The notes beneath the pieces are model-generated. The model worked only from the letters and a program-made list of their open reading frames with translations. It searched no databases and was not told where the DNA came from. 40,887 bases of DNA from Gammaproteobacteria bacterium RIFCSPLOWO2_12_47_11 (GTDB taxonomy: Bacteria; Pseudomonadota; Gammaproteobacteria; Eutrophobiales; Eutrophobiaceae), in NCBI GenBank assembly GCA_001801885.1, contig MGYU01000096.1:29460-70346 (forward strand). The letters are read 5' to 3'. A program made the position numbers and the translations under genes. This document shows, one piece after another, positions 17,732 through 28,562 of the stretch (within the stretch, counting starts at the first letter, position 1; the number at the start of each line of letters is the position of its first letter).

Positions 17732-17824
17732 CTTAAAAGGGCCGGAGTGATTTATTTTTGAACAATTTATAAGTTTGGCCTAGAATTATAGTTAATCAAC
17801 CCAATAATACTGAATAAACCAGAC

Positions 17825-18058
17825 ATGACTATCAAGGAAATAGAAAAAGAGTTTCTCAACCTCAGCGATGCTGAAAAGCGGGAGGTTCTCCGTTTGCTTA
17901 TTGCTGATCTTGAGATGGAAACAGATGAGAATGTTGAGCGTGCATGGCTTGAGGAAGCACAGCGGCGATATAAAGAATTGAAAGACGGGCTGGTTGAAGC
18001 AGTTCCAGCCAATGAATCCATTGCAAAAGCCAAGGAAAGGCTGAGAGATGTTCGTTAA
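17825..18058 (+). CDS. Antitoxin, addiction module component family
   Basis: Small antitoxin that should bind and neutralise the ParE-like toxin encoded next to it and repress the operon. The 77-residue protein matches the 'putative addiction module component' family: MTIKEIEKEFLNLS at the start, a Leu/Ala-rich helix (REVLRLLIADL), then WLEEAQRRYKELKDG near residues 40-55 and a charged C-terminus. The final 11 nt overlap the toxin start, the usual coupled arrangement. The pair sits between two copies of the mdh 3' end. The upstream 70 bp contain TATAGT and similar AT-rich promoter-like sequence but no clear operator. Confidence 0.85.
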   Translation: MTIKEIEKEFLNLSDAEKREVLRLLIADLEMETDENVERAWLEEAQRRYKELKDGLVEAVPANESIAKAKERLRDVR

Positions 18059-18344
18059 ACTTCATCCGGAAGCAGAATCAGAATTAATCGAAAACGCTAT
18101 CTACTACGAATGTGAAGTAGAAGGACTCGGTTACCGGTTTATTGAAGAGATTGAGCGCGGAATTGAAGTACTGATTGCACAACCACGATTAGGCCAGCCA
18201 TTAAACGAACAATTACGAAGTTTTGTCCTGGGTGGATTCCCCTTTTCACTAATTTATAGTCTCGAACAAGACAAAATATGGATCGTAGCTATTGCTCATC
18301 AAAAACGTCGTCCAGGCTATTGGCGTAAACGAATCAGCCGTTAA
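18048..18344 (+). CDS. ParE/RelE-family toxin
   Basis: Toxin of a type II toxin-antitoxin pair; the family either inhibits DNA gyrase (ParE) or cleaves mRNA (RelE). The 98-residue protein has the plasmid-stabilisation (PF05016-like) pattern: HPEAESELIENAIYYE near residue 5, GLGYRFIEEIERGIEVL in the middle, QPRLGQP, then FPFSLIYSL and IVAIAHQKRRPGYW at the end. The last segment is the common end of ParE-like proteins partnered with this antitoxin family. It overlaps the antitoxin gene by 11 nt. Which target it hits cannot be told from sequence. Confidence 0.88.
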   Translation: MFVKLHPEAESELIENAIYYECEVEGLGYRFIEEIERGIEVLIAQPRLGQPLNEQLRSFVLGGFPFSLIYSLEQDKIWIVAIAHQKRRPGYWRKRISR

Positions 18345-18368
18345 TAAGGACATTTTAATTATTAAAAC

Positions 18369-18397
18369 AAAAAAGCCACTCAATGAGTGGCTTTTTT
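18369..18397. terminator. Bidirectional terminator between the toxin gene and mdh
   Basis: AAAAAAGCCACT-CAATG-AGTGGCTTTTTT lies between the convergent toxin (+) and mdh (-) genes and can serve both. It is the counterpart of the hairpin at 17640. Confidence 0.9.
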
Positions 18398-18418
18398 ATT
18401 ACTTCAAAAATAATTTTA

Positions 18419-19399
18419 TTATTTCAGAATTTTCGCTACGGCATCCCGTTCTTCTTCCAGTTCCTTTTGCGTCGCGGCCATCTTGGCCTTGCTGAATTCA
18501 TCAATCTTCAGCCCCTGCACGATCTGGTAATCGCCATTCTTGCAAGTGACGGGGAATGAATACATCAGCCCTTCGGGAATACCATAACTGCCGTCACTGG
18601 CTACAACCATACTGGTCCAATCATCATTCGGTGTGCCCAGTACCCAGTCATGCATGTGATCGATGGCGCCGTTTGCCGCGGAGGCCGCACTGGATGCTCC
18701 GCGTGCGGCAATGATCTTGGCACCGCGTTTGGCTACACGCGGAATAAATTCATTTTCATACCAGCCGCGATCGACCAGGCTGGCCGCCGATTTGCCGGCA
18801 ATTGTAGTATTGCTGATGTCCGGATATTGCGTGGTGGAATGATTGCCCCAGATGGTCATCTTTTTAATATCACTGACTTTTGCATTGGTCTTTGCCGCGA
18901 GTTGCGCCAGTGCCCGGTTATGATCCAGCCGGGTCATGGCCGTGAAATTACGCGGATTCAAATCCGGTGCGCTCACCATTGCGGTATGGGCATTGGTATT
19001 GGCGGGATTGCCCACCACGATCACTTTTACGTTGCGATCGGCATTATCATTGAGTGCCTTGCCCTGTACTTTGAAAATACCGCCATTCGCTTCCAGCAAA
19101 TCGCTGCGTTCCATGCCGGGGCCGCGCGGTTTCGCGCCAACCAGCATCGCATAGTTCACGTCCTTGAAGGCTTTATTGACGTCATCTGATAATACACAAC
19201 CCGCCAGCAATGGATATGCGCAGTCTTCCAGTTCCATGGCCACGCCTTCCAGTACCTTCATGGCAGGTGTAATTTCAAGTAATTGCAAAATGACGGGTTG
19301 ATCATTGCCAAGCATTTCGCCGGTGGCGATACGGAACAGCAGTGAATAGCCGATCTGCCCTGCGGCGCCGGTGACGGCTACACGTACTGGTTTTCTCAT
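18419..19399 (-). CDS. mdh: Malate dehydrogenase
   Basis: NAD-dependent oxidation of malate to oxaloacetate in the TCA cycle, cytoplasmic. The 326-residue protein is the LDH-like MDH type with N-terminal [19 protein letters not shown] (NAD site), substrate loop [16 protein letters not shown] near residue 90, [11 protein letters not shown] near 130, TRLDHNRA near 160 and the catalytic His in [12 protein letters not shown] near 188. The start ATG has GGAG 8 nt upstream. It follows gltA after 63 nt on the same strand, so oxaloacetate production and its condensation with acetyl-CoA are probably co-expressed. A diverged copy of its last 13 codons and terminator is found about 730 bp downstream. 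Confidence 0.95.
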   Translation of the reverse strand: MRKPVRVAVTGAAGQIGYSLLFRIATGEMLGNDQPVILQLLEITPAMKVLEGVAMELEDCAYPLLAGCVLSDDVNKAFKDVNYAMLVGAKPRGPGMERSDLLEANGGIFKVQGKALNDNADRNVKVIVVGNPANTNAHTAMVSAPDLNPRNFTAMTRLDHNRALAQLAAKTNAKVSDIKKMTIWGNHSTTQYPDISNTTIAGKSAASLVDRGWYENEFIPRVAKRGAKIIAARGASSAASAANGAIDHMHDWVLGTPNDDWTSMVVASDGSYGIPEGLMYSFPVTCKNGDYQIVQGLKIDEFSKAKMAATQKELEEERDAVAKILK

Positions 19400-19462
19400 A
19401 TATTCAGGTCTCCGTTAGTTCTTGTTGTTGCATCTTCGGGATCCCTGATATGAATACACGAG

Positions 19463-20758
19463 CTAACTGCGCTTGTCCATTGGCACATAATCCCTTTGCT
19501 CGGAACCAATGTATAACTGCCGCGGACGGCCGATGCGGAAATCCGGATCTTCCATCATCTCCAGCAACTGGGATATCCAGCCCGCAGATCGCGCAAGTGC
19601 AAACATGACCGTATACATGGCTGTTGGTATCCCCAATGCCTTGAGAATAATGCCGGAATAAAAATCCACATTCGGATAAAGCTTGCGTTCAATGAAATAA
19701 TCATCCTTGAGTGCAATCTCTTCAAGTTGCATGGCAATATCAAACAATGGCTGATCGACAGTATCCACCTCAGCCAGTAAATCATGGCAGGCCTGCCGGA
19801 TAATGGTCGCCCGCGGATCATGGTTTTTATAAACACGATGGCCGAAACCCATCAACCGGAACGGATCGTTCTTGTCCTTGGCCCTGGCGATGTACTGCGG
19901 AATATTTTTCGGGTCTTTGATCTCACCCAGCATCCTCAGCACAGCCTCATTGGCACCGCCATGTGCCCTGCCCCAGAGCGTGACGATACCTGCGGCAATA
20001 CAGGCAAAGGGATTAGCCTCGGCACTGCCCGATAAACGTACTGTTGATGTTGAAGCATTCTGTTCATGATCGGCATGGAGAATCAATAACAGATCCAGCG
20101 CACGTTTTGCCGTCTGGTTCGGTATGTAAGCCCGGTTAGGCAACGAGAACATCATGTTGAGGAAGTTTTCCACGTAACCCAGATCATCCCTGGAATAGAT
20201 AAACGGATGACCCATGGCATGTTTGTAGCAATGTGCCGCCAGTATAGGCATCTTGGCAATCACTCGTTTTGCTGTAATGTCCCTGTCCTCCGGATCATTA
20301 ATATCCAATGCCTCGTGATAATAAGAAGACAACGCCCCGGTAATACCGACCAAGATCGCCATTGGGTGTGCATCATAACGATAACCGGTATAAAAACGTT
20401 CCAGATGTTCATGCACCATATTGCGCTTGTTCAGATCTGCGCGGAACTGCTCAAATTGATTGTGGGCCGGAAGTTCTCCGTAGAGCAGCAGATAACAGAC
20501 TTCGAGATAAGTGCTGTGTTTGGCCAGTTGTTCGATCGGGTAACCCCGGTGCAACAGTATGCCCTTTTCCCCATCCAGATAAGTAATGGCACTACGGCAG
20601 GATGCTGTAGTGAAATATCCGGGATCGAAAGCGAATATCCCTAATTCGCTATACAAGGATTTTGTATCTATGACAGGGGCCCCATAGGTACCGCGCAGCA
20701 CCGGACATTCAATCTTTTTGCCCGTCTTGTTGTCGATAATGGTTACAGTATCAGACAT
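19463..20758 (-). CDS. gltA: Citrate synthase (type I)
   Basis: Condenses acetyl-CoA and oxaloacetate to citrate. The 431-residue length and the N-terminal beta domain ([17 protein letters not shown]) are those of the hexameric, NADH-sensitive Gram-negative type. Catalytic residues are visible in [11 protein letters not shown] near residue 265 (His), [14 protein letters not shown] near 305 (His) and PNVDFYSGI near 362 (Asp). The start ATG is preceded by AAGGGAG. It diverges from sucA across a 299-bp spacer that should hold both promoters. Citrate synthase competes with PhaA for acetyl-CoA, which is relevant to the PHB genes further right. Confidence 0.96.
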   Translation of the reverse strand: MSDTVTIIDNKTGKKIECPVLRGTYGAPVIDTKSLYSELGIFAFDPGYFTTASCRSAITYLDGEKGILLHRGYPIEQLAKHSTYLEVCYLLLYGELPAHNQFEQFRADLNKRNMVHEHLERFYTGYRYDAHPMAILVGITGALSSYYHEALDINDPEDRDITAKRVIAKMPILAAHCYKHAMGHPFIYSRDDLGYVENFLNMMFSLPNRAYIPNQTAKRALDLLLILHADHEQNASTSTVRLSGSAEANPFACIAAGIVTLWGRAHGGANEAVLRMLGEIKDPKNIPQYIARAKDKNDPFRLMGFGHRVYKNHDPRATIIRQACHDLLAEVDTVDQPLFDIAMQLEEIALKDDYFIERKLYPNVDFYSGIILKALGIPTAMYTVMFALARSAGWISQLLEMMEDPDFRIGRPRQLYIGSEQRDYVPMDKRS

Positions 20759-21057
20759 GACATAATCTCCCTTCTCGGGTTATTAGACGTTTTATAAACT
20801 TTTTTAATAGTAATGCCCGAAGAATACAGCCCAATATGGCATTGCAGCAAGGCTATATCGTATGATAGAAACGTTATAAATTGCTGTTACATGACAAAAT
20901 CAAGGTATCGTCTAAACTTGTAACAATTATTAACAAAACAACTTAAACTGCCGGGTACTAGTCGTTGAGTGATGGGGAAATTTAACCGTTAATTGCATGA
21001 TTTTGGTGCATATTCCATCTGTCACATCAACACAGCACGAATAATCAAGGTTTTGAT
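20759..21057. promoter_or_regulatory. Divergent gltA / sucA promoter region
   Basis: This 299-bp spacer between two divergent TCA operons holds no convincing ORF. It is AT-rich with several TATA-like strings, and AAGG lies 7 nt before the sucA ATG. I could not assign -35/-10 pairs with confidence, and no PhaR-like TGC-N3-GCA dyad occurs here. Confidence 0.5.
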
Positions 21058-23916
21058 ATGGATAAAATCAGTACATCCTGTCTTTACAGCGGAAATGCAT
21101 GGTTCATCGAAGATCTTTACGAGGCCTGGCTCGCCAATCCGGCCAGTATAGCTCCTGAGTGGCGCCAGTATTTCGATACATTGTCGAAAAACGACCCTGA
21201 CCCCGGCAAGGATATCGCGCACTCACCCATACAACGGGCATTCCTTGAGTCCGCCAGACAGACAACCAGTGCAGCAAAAGTCAAACCTGCCGGGAGTTCC
21301 ACTGTCGATCCTCAAAAACAGGTCGCCGTCCTGCAGTTGATCAATGCCTATCGTTTTCGTGGCCACCGGCAGGCGGACCTCGATCCGTTGAAACAATATG
21401 AGCGCCCGGTCGTGCCTGAGCTTGATCCTGCCTATCACGGTCTGACGGATGCCGATCTGGATAAAAAATTCAATACCGGCTCATTGCAATCTACCGATGC
21501 CGAGAACAGCCTGCGTGAAATTCTGGAGATCATTCAGACCACTTATTGCCGCACCATTGGTGCGGAATACATGCACATCAATGAGACCGAACAGAAACGC
21601 TGGATACAGCAACGGCTGGAACCCTGCCGGGCAACACCGGAATTCAGCAAGGACAAAAAATTACGCATCCTTGAGCGCATTATTGCCGCCAATGCACTTG
21701 AGGAATATCTGCATACAAAATATGTCGGCCAGAAACGCTTCTCGCTTGAAGGTGGAGAACCGCTGATCCCGTTACTGGACGAATTGATCCAGGACAGCGG
21801 TAACAGGCAGGTAAAAGAAGTTGTCATCGGTATGGCGCATCGTGGCAGGGTTAATGTACTGGTAAACACCATCGGCAAACTTCCCAGCGATCTGTTCAGC
21901 GAATTTGAGGGCAAGGGCAAGGCCAATGAAAACAGTTCCGGCGATGTGAAATATCATCTCGGTTATTCATCAGATATAGAAACACCAGGCGGCCCGATAC
22001 ATCTGACCTTGTCATTTAATCCATCACATCTGGAAATCATCGACCCGGTAGTAGAGGGTTCAGTACGCGCCCGTCAGGACCGGCGCAAGGACCATGCGCG
22101 TAACCAGATATTGCCGGTACTGCTCCATGGTGATGCGGCTTTCGCCGGACAGGGTGTGGTGATGGAGACATTCAATCTGTCGCAGACCAGAGGTTATACC
22201 ACGGGCGGCACAGTGCATATCATCATTAACAACCAGATCGGTTTTACCACCAGCGATCCACTGGATTCACGTTCCACACTCTATTGCACAGATGTTGCGA
22301 AGACGGTGCAGGCACCTATCTTTCATGTGAATGCCGATGATCCGGAAGCGGTGGTATTCATCGCCAAACTGGCACTCGATTTTCGCATGGAGTTCAACAA
22401 GGATGTCGTTATCGATATGGTGTGCTATCGCAAACATGGTCACAGCGAAGCAGATGAACCTGCGGCGACACAACCCGTTATGTACAAACAAATCAGGAAA
22501 CACCCGGGTGCGCGCAAACTGTATACAGAAAAACTCATCAGTGAAAATATCATCACGCCGCAGGACCCGGACAGACTGCTCGATAACTACATTCAGTCAC
22601 TGGAAAACAACCGCGCGGTTGCAGGCCCGCAGGCAACCAATGTCAGCCGGGATTTTCTAATCGATTTTTCGCCCTACAAAGGCACGCGCTGGGACATGGT
22701 GATCAATTCCAATATCAACAGTGAAACCCTGAAACGGCTGGCGGAACGTATTACCTGTATTCCTGATAATATAAAGTTACACCCGACCGTACAGCGCATT
22801 ATCGAAAGTCGTATCAAGATGAGCACGGGTGAATTACCTATGGATTGGGGATTTGCCGAAACCATGGCCTATGCCTCATTGCTGGATGCAGGTCATCCGA
22901 TAAGATTATCCGGACAGGACAGCGGACGTGGTACGTTTTTTCACCGGCATGCCGTTATACATGATCAGGAAACCGGCGACACTTACCTGCCCTTGCAGCA
23001 TATCCGCGACAAGCAGGCCAATTTCCTGGTAATCAATTCCACACTTTCGGAAGAGGCCGTACTGGCTTATGAATATGGATACAGCAGCGCCGAACCCAAC
23101 TCACTGGTGATCTGGGAAGCGCAGTTCGGTGATTTCGCCAACGGTGCCCAGGTGGTCTTTGACCAGTTCATAAGTTCCTGTGAAGCCAAATGGGGACGTT
23201 ATTGCGGACTGGTGGTACTCCTGCCGCATGGTTATGACGGCCAGGGGCCGGAACATTCCTCCGCAAGGCTGGAACGTTATCTGCAACTCTGCGCCGAAGA
23301 AAATATGCAGGTATGTGTACCAAGCACAGCAGGTCAGATGTTTCATATGTTACGGCGCCAGGTCATGCGGCCCTATCGTAAACCGCTCATTGTCATGAGC
23401 CCCAAGAGCCTGCTCCGGCACAAACTTTCCACCACACCTATCGATGACATTCTCACCGGAAGATTCCAGACTGTGATCGATGAGATTGATAATATCGATC
23501 ATTCTGCAATTACACGGCTGCTCTTCTGCAGCGGCAAGGTCTACTATGATTTGCTGGAGGCACGCAGGGGAAACAATATACAGAACATTGCCATTGCCCG
23601 TATAGAACAGCTGTTCCCCTTCCCTGCTGATGCAGTCAAGCGGGTGATAAGCCAGTATGAAAATCTGCAAGAAATTGTCTGGGTGCAGGAAGAACCGAAA
23701 AATCAGGGCAGCTGGTATTACATGCAATCACGCGGCACGATGATCGGCTGCATCAATGAACATCATACCTTCGGATATGCCGGCCGTTTCTATTCTGCCT
23801 CACCTGCGGTAGGCTATATGTCCAAACACCTGGAACAACAACAGCAACTGGTTGCCAATGCCTTGCAGATCGACAAACTGGAGGTTACACACAGGAAAAA
23901 TGTCCTCCATGCCTGA
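21058..23916 (+). CDS. sucA: 2-oxoglutarate dehydrogenase E1 component
   Basis: Thiamine-diphosphate-dependent decarboxylase of the 2-oxoglutarate dehydrogenase complex, which makes succinyl-CoA in the TCA cycle. The 952-residue size is typical. The N-terminal SGNAWFIEDLYEAW motif (residues 11-24) is the segment that binds the E2 core. MAHRGRVNVLVN near 260, HLGYSSD near 300, the ThDP site GDAAFAGQGVVMETFNLSQ with NNQIGF near 355-400, and the C-terminal transketolase-like part (EAQFGDFANGAQVVFDQ near 690; PHGYDGQGPEHSSAR near 722) are all visible. It begins the operon sucA-sucB-lpd and diverges from gltA. Confidence 0.97.
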   Translation: MDKISTSCLYSGNAWFIEDLYEAWLANPASIAPEWRQYFDTLSKNDPDPGKDIAHSPIQRAFLESARQTTSAAKVKPAGSSTVDPQKQVAVLQLINAYRFRGHRQADLDPLKQYERPVVPELDPAYHGLTDADLDKKFNTGSLQSTDAENSLREILEIIQTTYCRTIGAEYMHINETEQKRWIQQRLEPCRATPEFSKDKKLRILERIIAANALEEYLHTKYVGQKRFSLEGGEPLIPLLDELIQDSGNRQVKEVVIGMAHRGRVNVLVNTIGKLPSDLFSEFEGKGKANENSSGDVKYHLGYSSDIETPGGPIHLTLSFNPSHLEIIDPVVEGSVRARQDRRKDHARNQILPVLLHGDAAFAGQGVVMETFNLSQTRGYTTGGTVHIIINNQIGFTTSDPLDSRSTLYCTDVAKTVQAPIFHVNADDPEAVVFIAKLALDFRMEFNKDVVIDMVCYRKHGHSEADEPAATQPVMYKQIRKHPGARKLYTEKLISENIITPQDPDRLLDNYIQSLENNRAVAGPQATNVSRDFLIDFSPYKGTRWDMVINSNINSETLKRLAERITCIPDNIKLHPTVQRIIESRIKMSTGELPMDWGFAETMAYASLLDAGHPIRLSGQDSGRGTFFHRHAVIHDQETGDTYLPLQHIRDKQANFLVINSTLSEEAVLAYEYGYSSAEPNSLVIWEAQFGDFANGAQVVFDQFISSCEAKWGRYCGLVVLLPHGYDGQGPEHSSARLERYLQLCAEENMQVCVPSTAGQMFHMLRRQVMRPYRKPLIVMSPKSLLRHKLSTTPIDDILTGRFQTVIDEIDNIDHSAITRLLFCSGKVYYDLLEARRGNNIQNIAIARIEQLFPFPADAVKRVISQYENLQEIVWVQEEPKNQGSWYYMQSRGTMIGCINEHHTFGYAGRFYSASPAVGYMSKHLEQQQQLVANALQIDKLEVTHRKNVLHA

Positions 23917-23976
23917 TAATGAATATATCCACTCATAATTATCTAACGAACATCACACAGACTTGAGGAGAATAAA

Positions 23977-25293
23977 GTGGCCGTCGAAGTGAAAGTTCCC
24001 GTGCTTGCAGAATCAGTGGCTGAAGCGACTTTAATGAAGTGGCATAAAAAGGTTGGTGACAAGGTCAGCCGTGGTGACAGCCTGATCGACATTGAGACAG
24101 ATAAAGTGACACTGGAAGTAGCTGCACCGAATGACGGAATACTCAATGAAATACTGAAACAGGATGGAGAAGAAGTAAAAAGCAACGAGGTGATTGCACG
24201 GATTGAAACTGAGGTATCCGCCACCCATAGTCCAACATCACAGCCTGCAGAAAAGTCCGCACAAAAACCTGAACAACAAAATCTGATAGAACCGGCACCC
24301 AGAAAGGATGAGCCCAAACTCAGTCCGTCGGTTCGCAATCTGCTGCATGAACATAAAATTGATCCGAAAGAGGTCAAAACCGGCAGCGACCGCGTCACCA
24401 AGGAAGATGTACTGAAACATATCGGTCAACCAGTGACTGCTGAAATTGTTAAAAAAGAACCGGAACCTGCACTAGTATCAGCACCTGAACCCACCGCGCC
24501 TGTAGCAGAAACTAAAACTGAATCGAAACCTGTGGCTGTTCCTGCCAGCGCACCGAAACCGGTATCACCTCCTCCATCAGTAAAAACTGATGGCCGTCCT
24601 GAACAACGCACACCCATGACACGCCTGCGCAAACGTGTGGCAGAGCGCCTCTTAAGCGCACAACATGATAATGCGATCCTGACCACGTTCAATGAAGTTG
24701 ATATGCAGCCCGTAATTGAACTGCGCAACCGTTACAAGGGTGAATTTGAAAAGACACATGGTGTAAAACTTGGATTCATGTCTTTCTTCACCAAGGCCAC
24801 TGTTGAAGCCCTGAAAAAATTTCCTGTCGTCAATGCTTCAATTGACGGAGTAGACATTATTTATCACGGCTACTTTGACATAGGCATTGCCGTCAGTTCA
24901 CCACGCGGTCTGGTGGTCCCCATTGTCCGCGATGCAGACACCCTGTCCTTCGCCGGTATCGAAATCAAGATCAGGGAACTCGGAGAAAGGGCCCGCGATT
25001 CAAAACTGACAATTGAAGAACTCAGTGGCGGTACTTTTACCATCACCAATGGCGGCGTCTTCGGCTCATTGCTGTCCACGCCGATCATCAATCCCCCGCA
25101 AAGCGCGATCCTGGGCATGCACAAGATGCAGGAACGTCCGGTGGCAGAAAACGGTCAGGTCGTGATCCGGCCGATGATGTATCTTGCGCTGTCTTATGAT
25201 CACCGCATCATCGACGGCCGCGAGGCGGTGCAATTCCTGGTGGCCATCAAGGAACAGATTGAAGACCCCACACGTCTCCTGTTACAGGTCTAG
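23977..25293 (+). CDS. sucB: Dihydrolipoyllysine succinyltransferase E2
   Basis: Core of the 2-oxoglutarate dehydrogenase complex; transfers the succinyl group from lipoamide to CoA. The 438-residue protein has one lipoyl domain with lipoylation Lys in ETDKVTLEV near residue 43, a Pro/Ala/Lys-rich linker, the peripheral subunit-binding domain ([18 protein letters not shown] near 115), a second Pro/Ala-rich linker (about 155-205) and the catalytic domain ending with [15 protein letters not shown], which carries the active-site His and Asp. The GTG start has an excellent GAGGAG ribosome binding site. It lies 60 nt after sucA and 10 nt before lpd. Confidence 0.96.
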   Translation: MAVEVKVPVLAESVAEATLMKWHKKVGDKVSRGDSLIDIETDKVTLEVAAPNDGILNEILKQDGEEVKSNEVIARIETEVSATHSPTSQPAEKSAQKPEQQNLIEPAPRKDEPKLSPSVRNLLHEHKIDPKEVKTGSDRVTKEDVLKHIGQPVTAEIVKKEPEPALVSAPEPTAPVAETKTESKPVAVPASAPKPVSPPPSVKTDGRPEQRTPMTRLRKRVAERLLSAQHDNAILTTFNEVDMQPVIELRNRYKGEFEKTHGVKLGFMSFFTKATVEALKKFPVVNASIDGVDIIYHGYFDIGIAVSSPRGLVVPIVRDADTLSFAGIEIKIRELGERARDSKLTIEELSGGTFTITNGGVFGSLLSTPIINPPQSAILGMHKMQERPVAENGQVVIRPMMYLALSYDHRIIDGREAVQFLVAIKEQIEDPTRLLLQV

Positions 25294-25300
25294 GAAATAA

Positions 25301-26728
<1,428 letters not shown>

Positions 26729-26828
26729 AAAAATACACATCCCTGTGTACAAATACTCAGTGAATACTTCCTAATAGAGGAGGAGATCGTAATTTCACTG
26801 ATAAGGGAAGGTAATCATCAGGAATGAA

Positions 26829-26852
26829 GAACCCCTGAGTGATCAGGGGTTC
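26829..26852. terminator. Hairpin between convergent lpd and the NTF2-like gene
   Basis: GAACCCCTGA-GTGA-TCAGGGGTTC is a perfect 10-bp stem with a 4-nt loop, placed between two convergent genes. There is no long T-run on either side, so termination strength is uncertain. Confidence 0.6.
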
Positions 26853-26865
26853 CTGTGCAGCAAGT

Positions 26866-27303
26866 TTAATTCCAGCTTTGCAGCTTGATCTTCCAGGTGC
26901 CATCTTTCTGGCGCTCCAGCACGTTGGACATGTTGCCATTAAACTGGATGACGTTGCCGTCTGCCGCGTTCCGGGTGGCATCCCACAGAACAGTCTGGTA
27001 GGCCGTGTCACCGTCAATACGCAGGTCTACTGTACTGATCGCATAAACATCAATACCTACCTCGCGCAGGTTATCCCAATAATTCTTGATCGCACCGCGA
27101 TCAGACAGGATCTCGCTGCTCGGTGGCATCATGACTGCATTGTCCACATAGAGACTGGCCAATTGCATGGTGTCACCCTGATTAACAGCGGTATCCCACT
27201 TGATATTCAGGGCATTGATCGCAGTCGCCTCATCCGCCACGGCATTCGCAAGGCCTGAGACCGACACAGTAATGAGCAATAACATCGTGATAAGTTTTTT
27301 CAT
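26866..27303 (-). CDS. Secreted NTF2-like (SnoaL/DUF4440-type) protein
   Basis: Predicted periplasmic protein of the NTF2-like superfamily. The 145-residue chain starts MKKLITMLLLITVSVSGLANAVA, a clear Sec signal peptide, followed by DEATAINALNIKWDTAVNQGDTMQLASLYVDNAVMMPPSSE (seen in short pieces: AINALNIKWD, LYVDNAVMMPP), the DUF4440-like cone with GAIKNYWDNL and a final WKIKLQSWN. Members act as ligand-binding or small catalytic domains; no catalytic set can be assigned. I chose ATG 27303, with GAGG 10 nt upstream, over the in-frame ATG at 27351. The promoter region shared with the divergent LysR gene contains a 15-bp perfect dyad of the putative PhaR type, so its expression may follow PHB metabolism. 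Confidence 0.8.
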   Translation of the reverse strand: MKKLITMLLLITVSVSGLANAVADEATAINALNIKWDTAVNQGDTMQLASLYVDNAVMMPPSSEILSDRGAIKNYWDNLREVGIDVYAISTVDLRIDGDTAYQTVLWDATRNAADGNVIQFNGNMSNVLERQKDGTWKIKLQSWN

Positions 27304-27371
27304 GGCTAAATACCTCAAGTAATCAAATTTAAAATCTGTGGCACGGGTCATGGGTCATCACAAGCCATGAT

Positions 27372-27386
27372 TTGTGCAATGCACAA
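27372..27386. promoter_or_regulatory. Putative PhaR operator in the NTF2-like / LysR divergent promoter
   Basis: TTGTGCAATGCACAA is a perfect 15-bp dyad with core TGC-N3-GCA. On the minus strand it directly follows TAGTCT, a possible -10 placed 17 bp from TTGTAC. This matches the operator placement at the phasin promoters, so the minus-strand NTF2-like gene is the likelier target. Confidence 0.55.
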
Positions 27387-27466
27387 AGACTACATATGAT
27401 CTTAATAATGTACAATAACTACTTTATTGATATATTGTTTCTTATTATGAAACAGTTGGTGGGAAT

Positions 27467-28384
27467 ATGGATAAACTGACAAGCATGAAGGTGTTCGCTG
27501 CAGTGGCCCGTCTGGGCAGCTTTACAGCAGCGGCAGAGGAATTGGGTATTTCCCGGGCGATGGCATCCAAATATATGAACTATCTTGAAAACAATCTGGA
27601 TGTCAGGCTCTTGAACAGGACTACTCGCCAATTAAGCCTGACTGAAGTAGGCAGCACCTATCAGGAGAGAATCAATAACATCCTGGCCGAGATTGAGGAA
27701 ACCGAACAAGCCATCACACAACTGCAAACCGAGCCCCGTGGCACCTTGAAAATCATGGCACCACCCTCCTTTGGCTCGTTCCACCTCGCCCGTATTCTGG
27801 GTAGGTATAAGGAACGTTATCCCCGTGTGGTCATCGAAATGATCCTGACCGACAGGGCACCGGATCTGTTTGAAGAAGGTCTGGATCTTGCCATCTGGAT
27901 AGGAGAGCTTGAGGATTCAGACCTGATTGCAAGGAAATTGGCCACCTCCCGGAGTGTGGTGTGTGGTTCACCGGAATATTTTGTGCGTAACGGGATACCA
28001 CAGACCCCGGCTGACCTTGAGCAGTATAACTGCCTGACTTTCTCCACTCGTACGCCTTTCTCCGACTGGAAATTCATGATAAACGGAAAACTCACTACCC
28101 TGCATCCAACTGGAACCTTCAGGTCCAATAGTGCTGATCCGCTAAGAATCGCGGCAATTAACAATTGCGGTCTGGTACAGCTACCCTCCTATATCGTCGG
28201 CCTGGATATTCAATCCGGCCGTCTGCAACCGGTACTCAAAAAGTATGAGCCGGAGCCGTTGGTAATCAATGCCGTCTATATCCATCGACGGCACCTCTCG
28301 ACCAAGGCTCGGACCTTTGTGGATTTCATTTCTGAGCAGTTCCAACCCGTACCGTACTGGGAAAAATGGATAGATGAAAATTAG
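27467..28384 (+). CDS. LysR-family transcriptional regulator
   Basis: DNA-binding regulator with an N-terminal winged helix (MDKLTSMKVFAAVARLGSFTAAAEELGISRAMASKYM, quoted in parts: AVARLGSFTAAAEELGIS) and a C-terminal ligand-binding domain from about residue 90. The LNRTTRQLSLTEVG segment near 50 and the effector part with PPSFGSFHLARILGRY place it in the large LysR group related to DsdC/CrgA-like regulators with a short 305-residue length. The ligand is unknown. It is divergent from the secreted NTF2-like gene, which is the most likely local target, and lies upstream of phaA on the same strand, separated by 178 bp with its own operator-like dyad. Confidence 0.92.
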   Translation: MDKLTSMKVFAAVARLGSFTAAAEELGISRAMASKYMNYLENNLDVRLLNRTTRQLSLTEVGSTYQERINNILAEIEETEQAITQLQTEPRGTLKIMAPPSFGSFHLARILGRYKERYPRVVIEMILTDRAPDLFEEGLDLAIWIGELEDSDLIARKLATSRSVVCGSPEYFVRNGIPQTPADLEQYNCLTFSTRTPFSDWKFMINGKLTTLHPTGTFRSNSADPLRIAAINNCGLVQLPSYIVGLDIQSGRLQPVLKKYEPEPLVINAVYIHRRHLSTKARTFVDFISEQFQPVPYWEKWIDEN

Positions 28385-28495
28385 ACCATCCGCCCATTCG
28401 AGCCTGATTATGTATTGATTCATGATGCCATTATCAGCCATGAAAACACTGCTACTGGAGTCCCCGGAAAGATTCTGATACCATCTCTCAATAAT

Positions 28496-28508
28496 TTGTG
28501 CAGTGCAA
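28496..28508. promoter_or_regulatory. Putative PhaR operator upstream of phaA
   Basis: TTGTGCAGTGCAA carries the TGC-N3-GCA core, 55 nt before the phaA ATG. It directly follows AATAAT, a possible -10 element. The -35 at 17 bp is weak. Confidence 0.5.
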
Positions 28509-28562
28509 CGTAAAACTAGAAAATACCAGGCGCCTCGATGCTTCCGGGGAGGAGAAAATTTT

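Larger units (their letters stand above)
17599..17759. repeat. 21-bp direct repeat flanking a copy of the mdh 3' end
   Basis: GGGCCGGAGTGATTTATTTT plus one further T occurs at 17599-17619 and again at 17739-17759, exactly 140 bp apart. Between the copies lie a terminator hairpin and a short fragment of the mdh coding end. The layout suggests a duplication or insertion scar. No transposase is present. Confidence 0.8.

Noticed and set aside
16787-18344. A larger genomic island with integrase or transposase
   Set aside because: No recombinase-like protein occurs in any frame here; only cassette-like ends, repeats and a TA pair are supported.
18292-18495. 67-residue ORF after the toxin gene
   Set aside because: It runs through the terminator hairpin and the end of mdh and resembles nothing known.
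18650-19189. 179-residue plus-strand ORF opposite mdh
   Set aside because: Shadow of the malate dehydrogenase reading frame without its own ribosome binding site.
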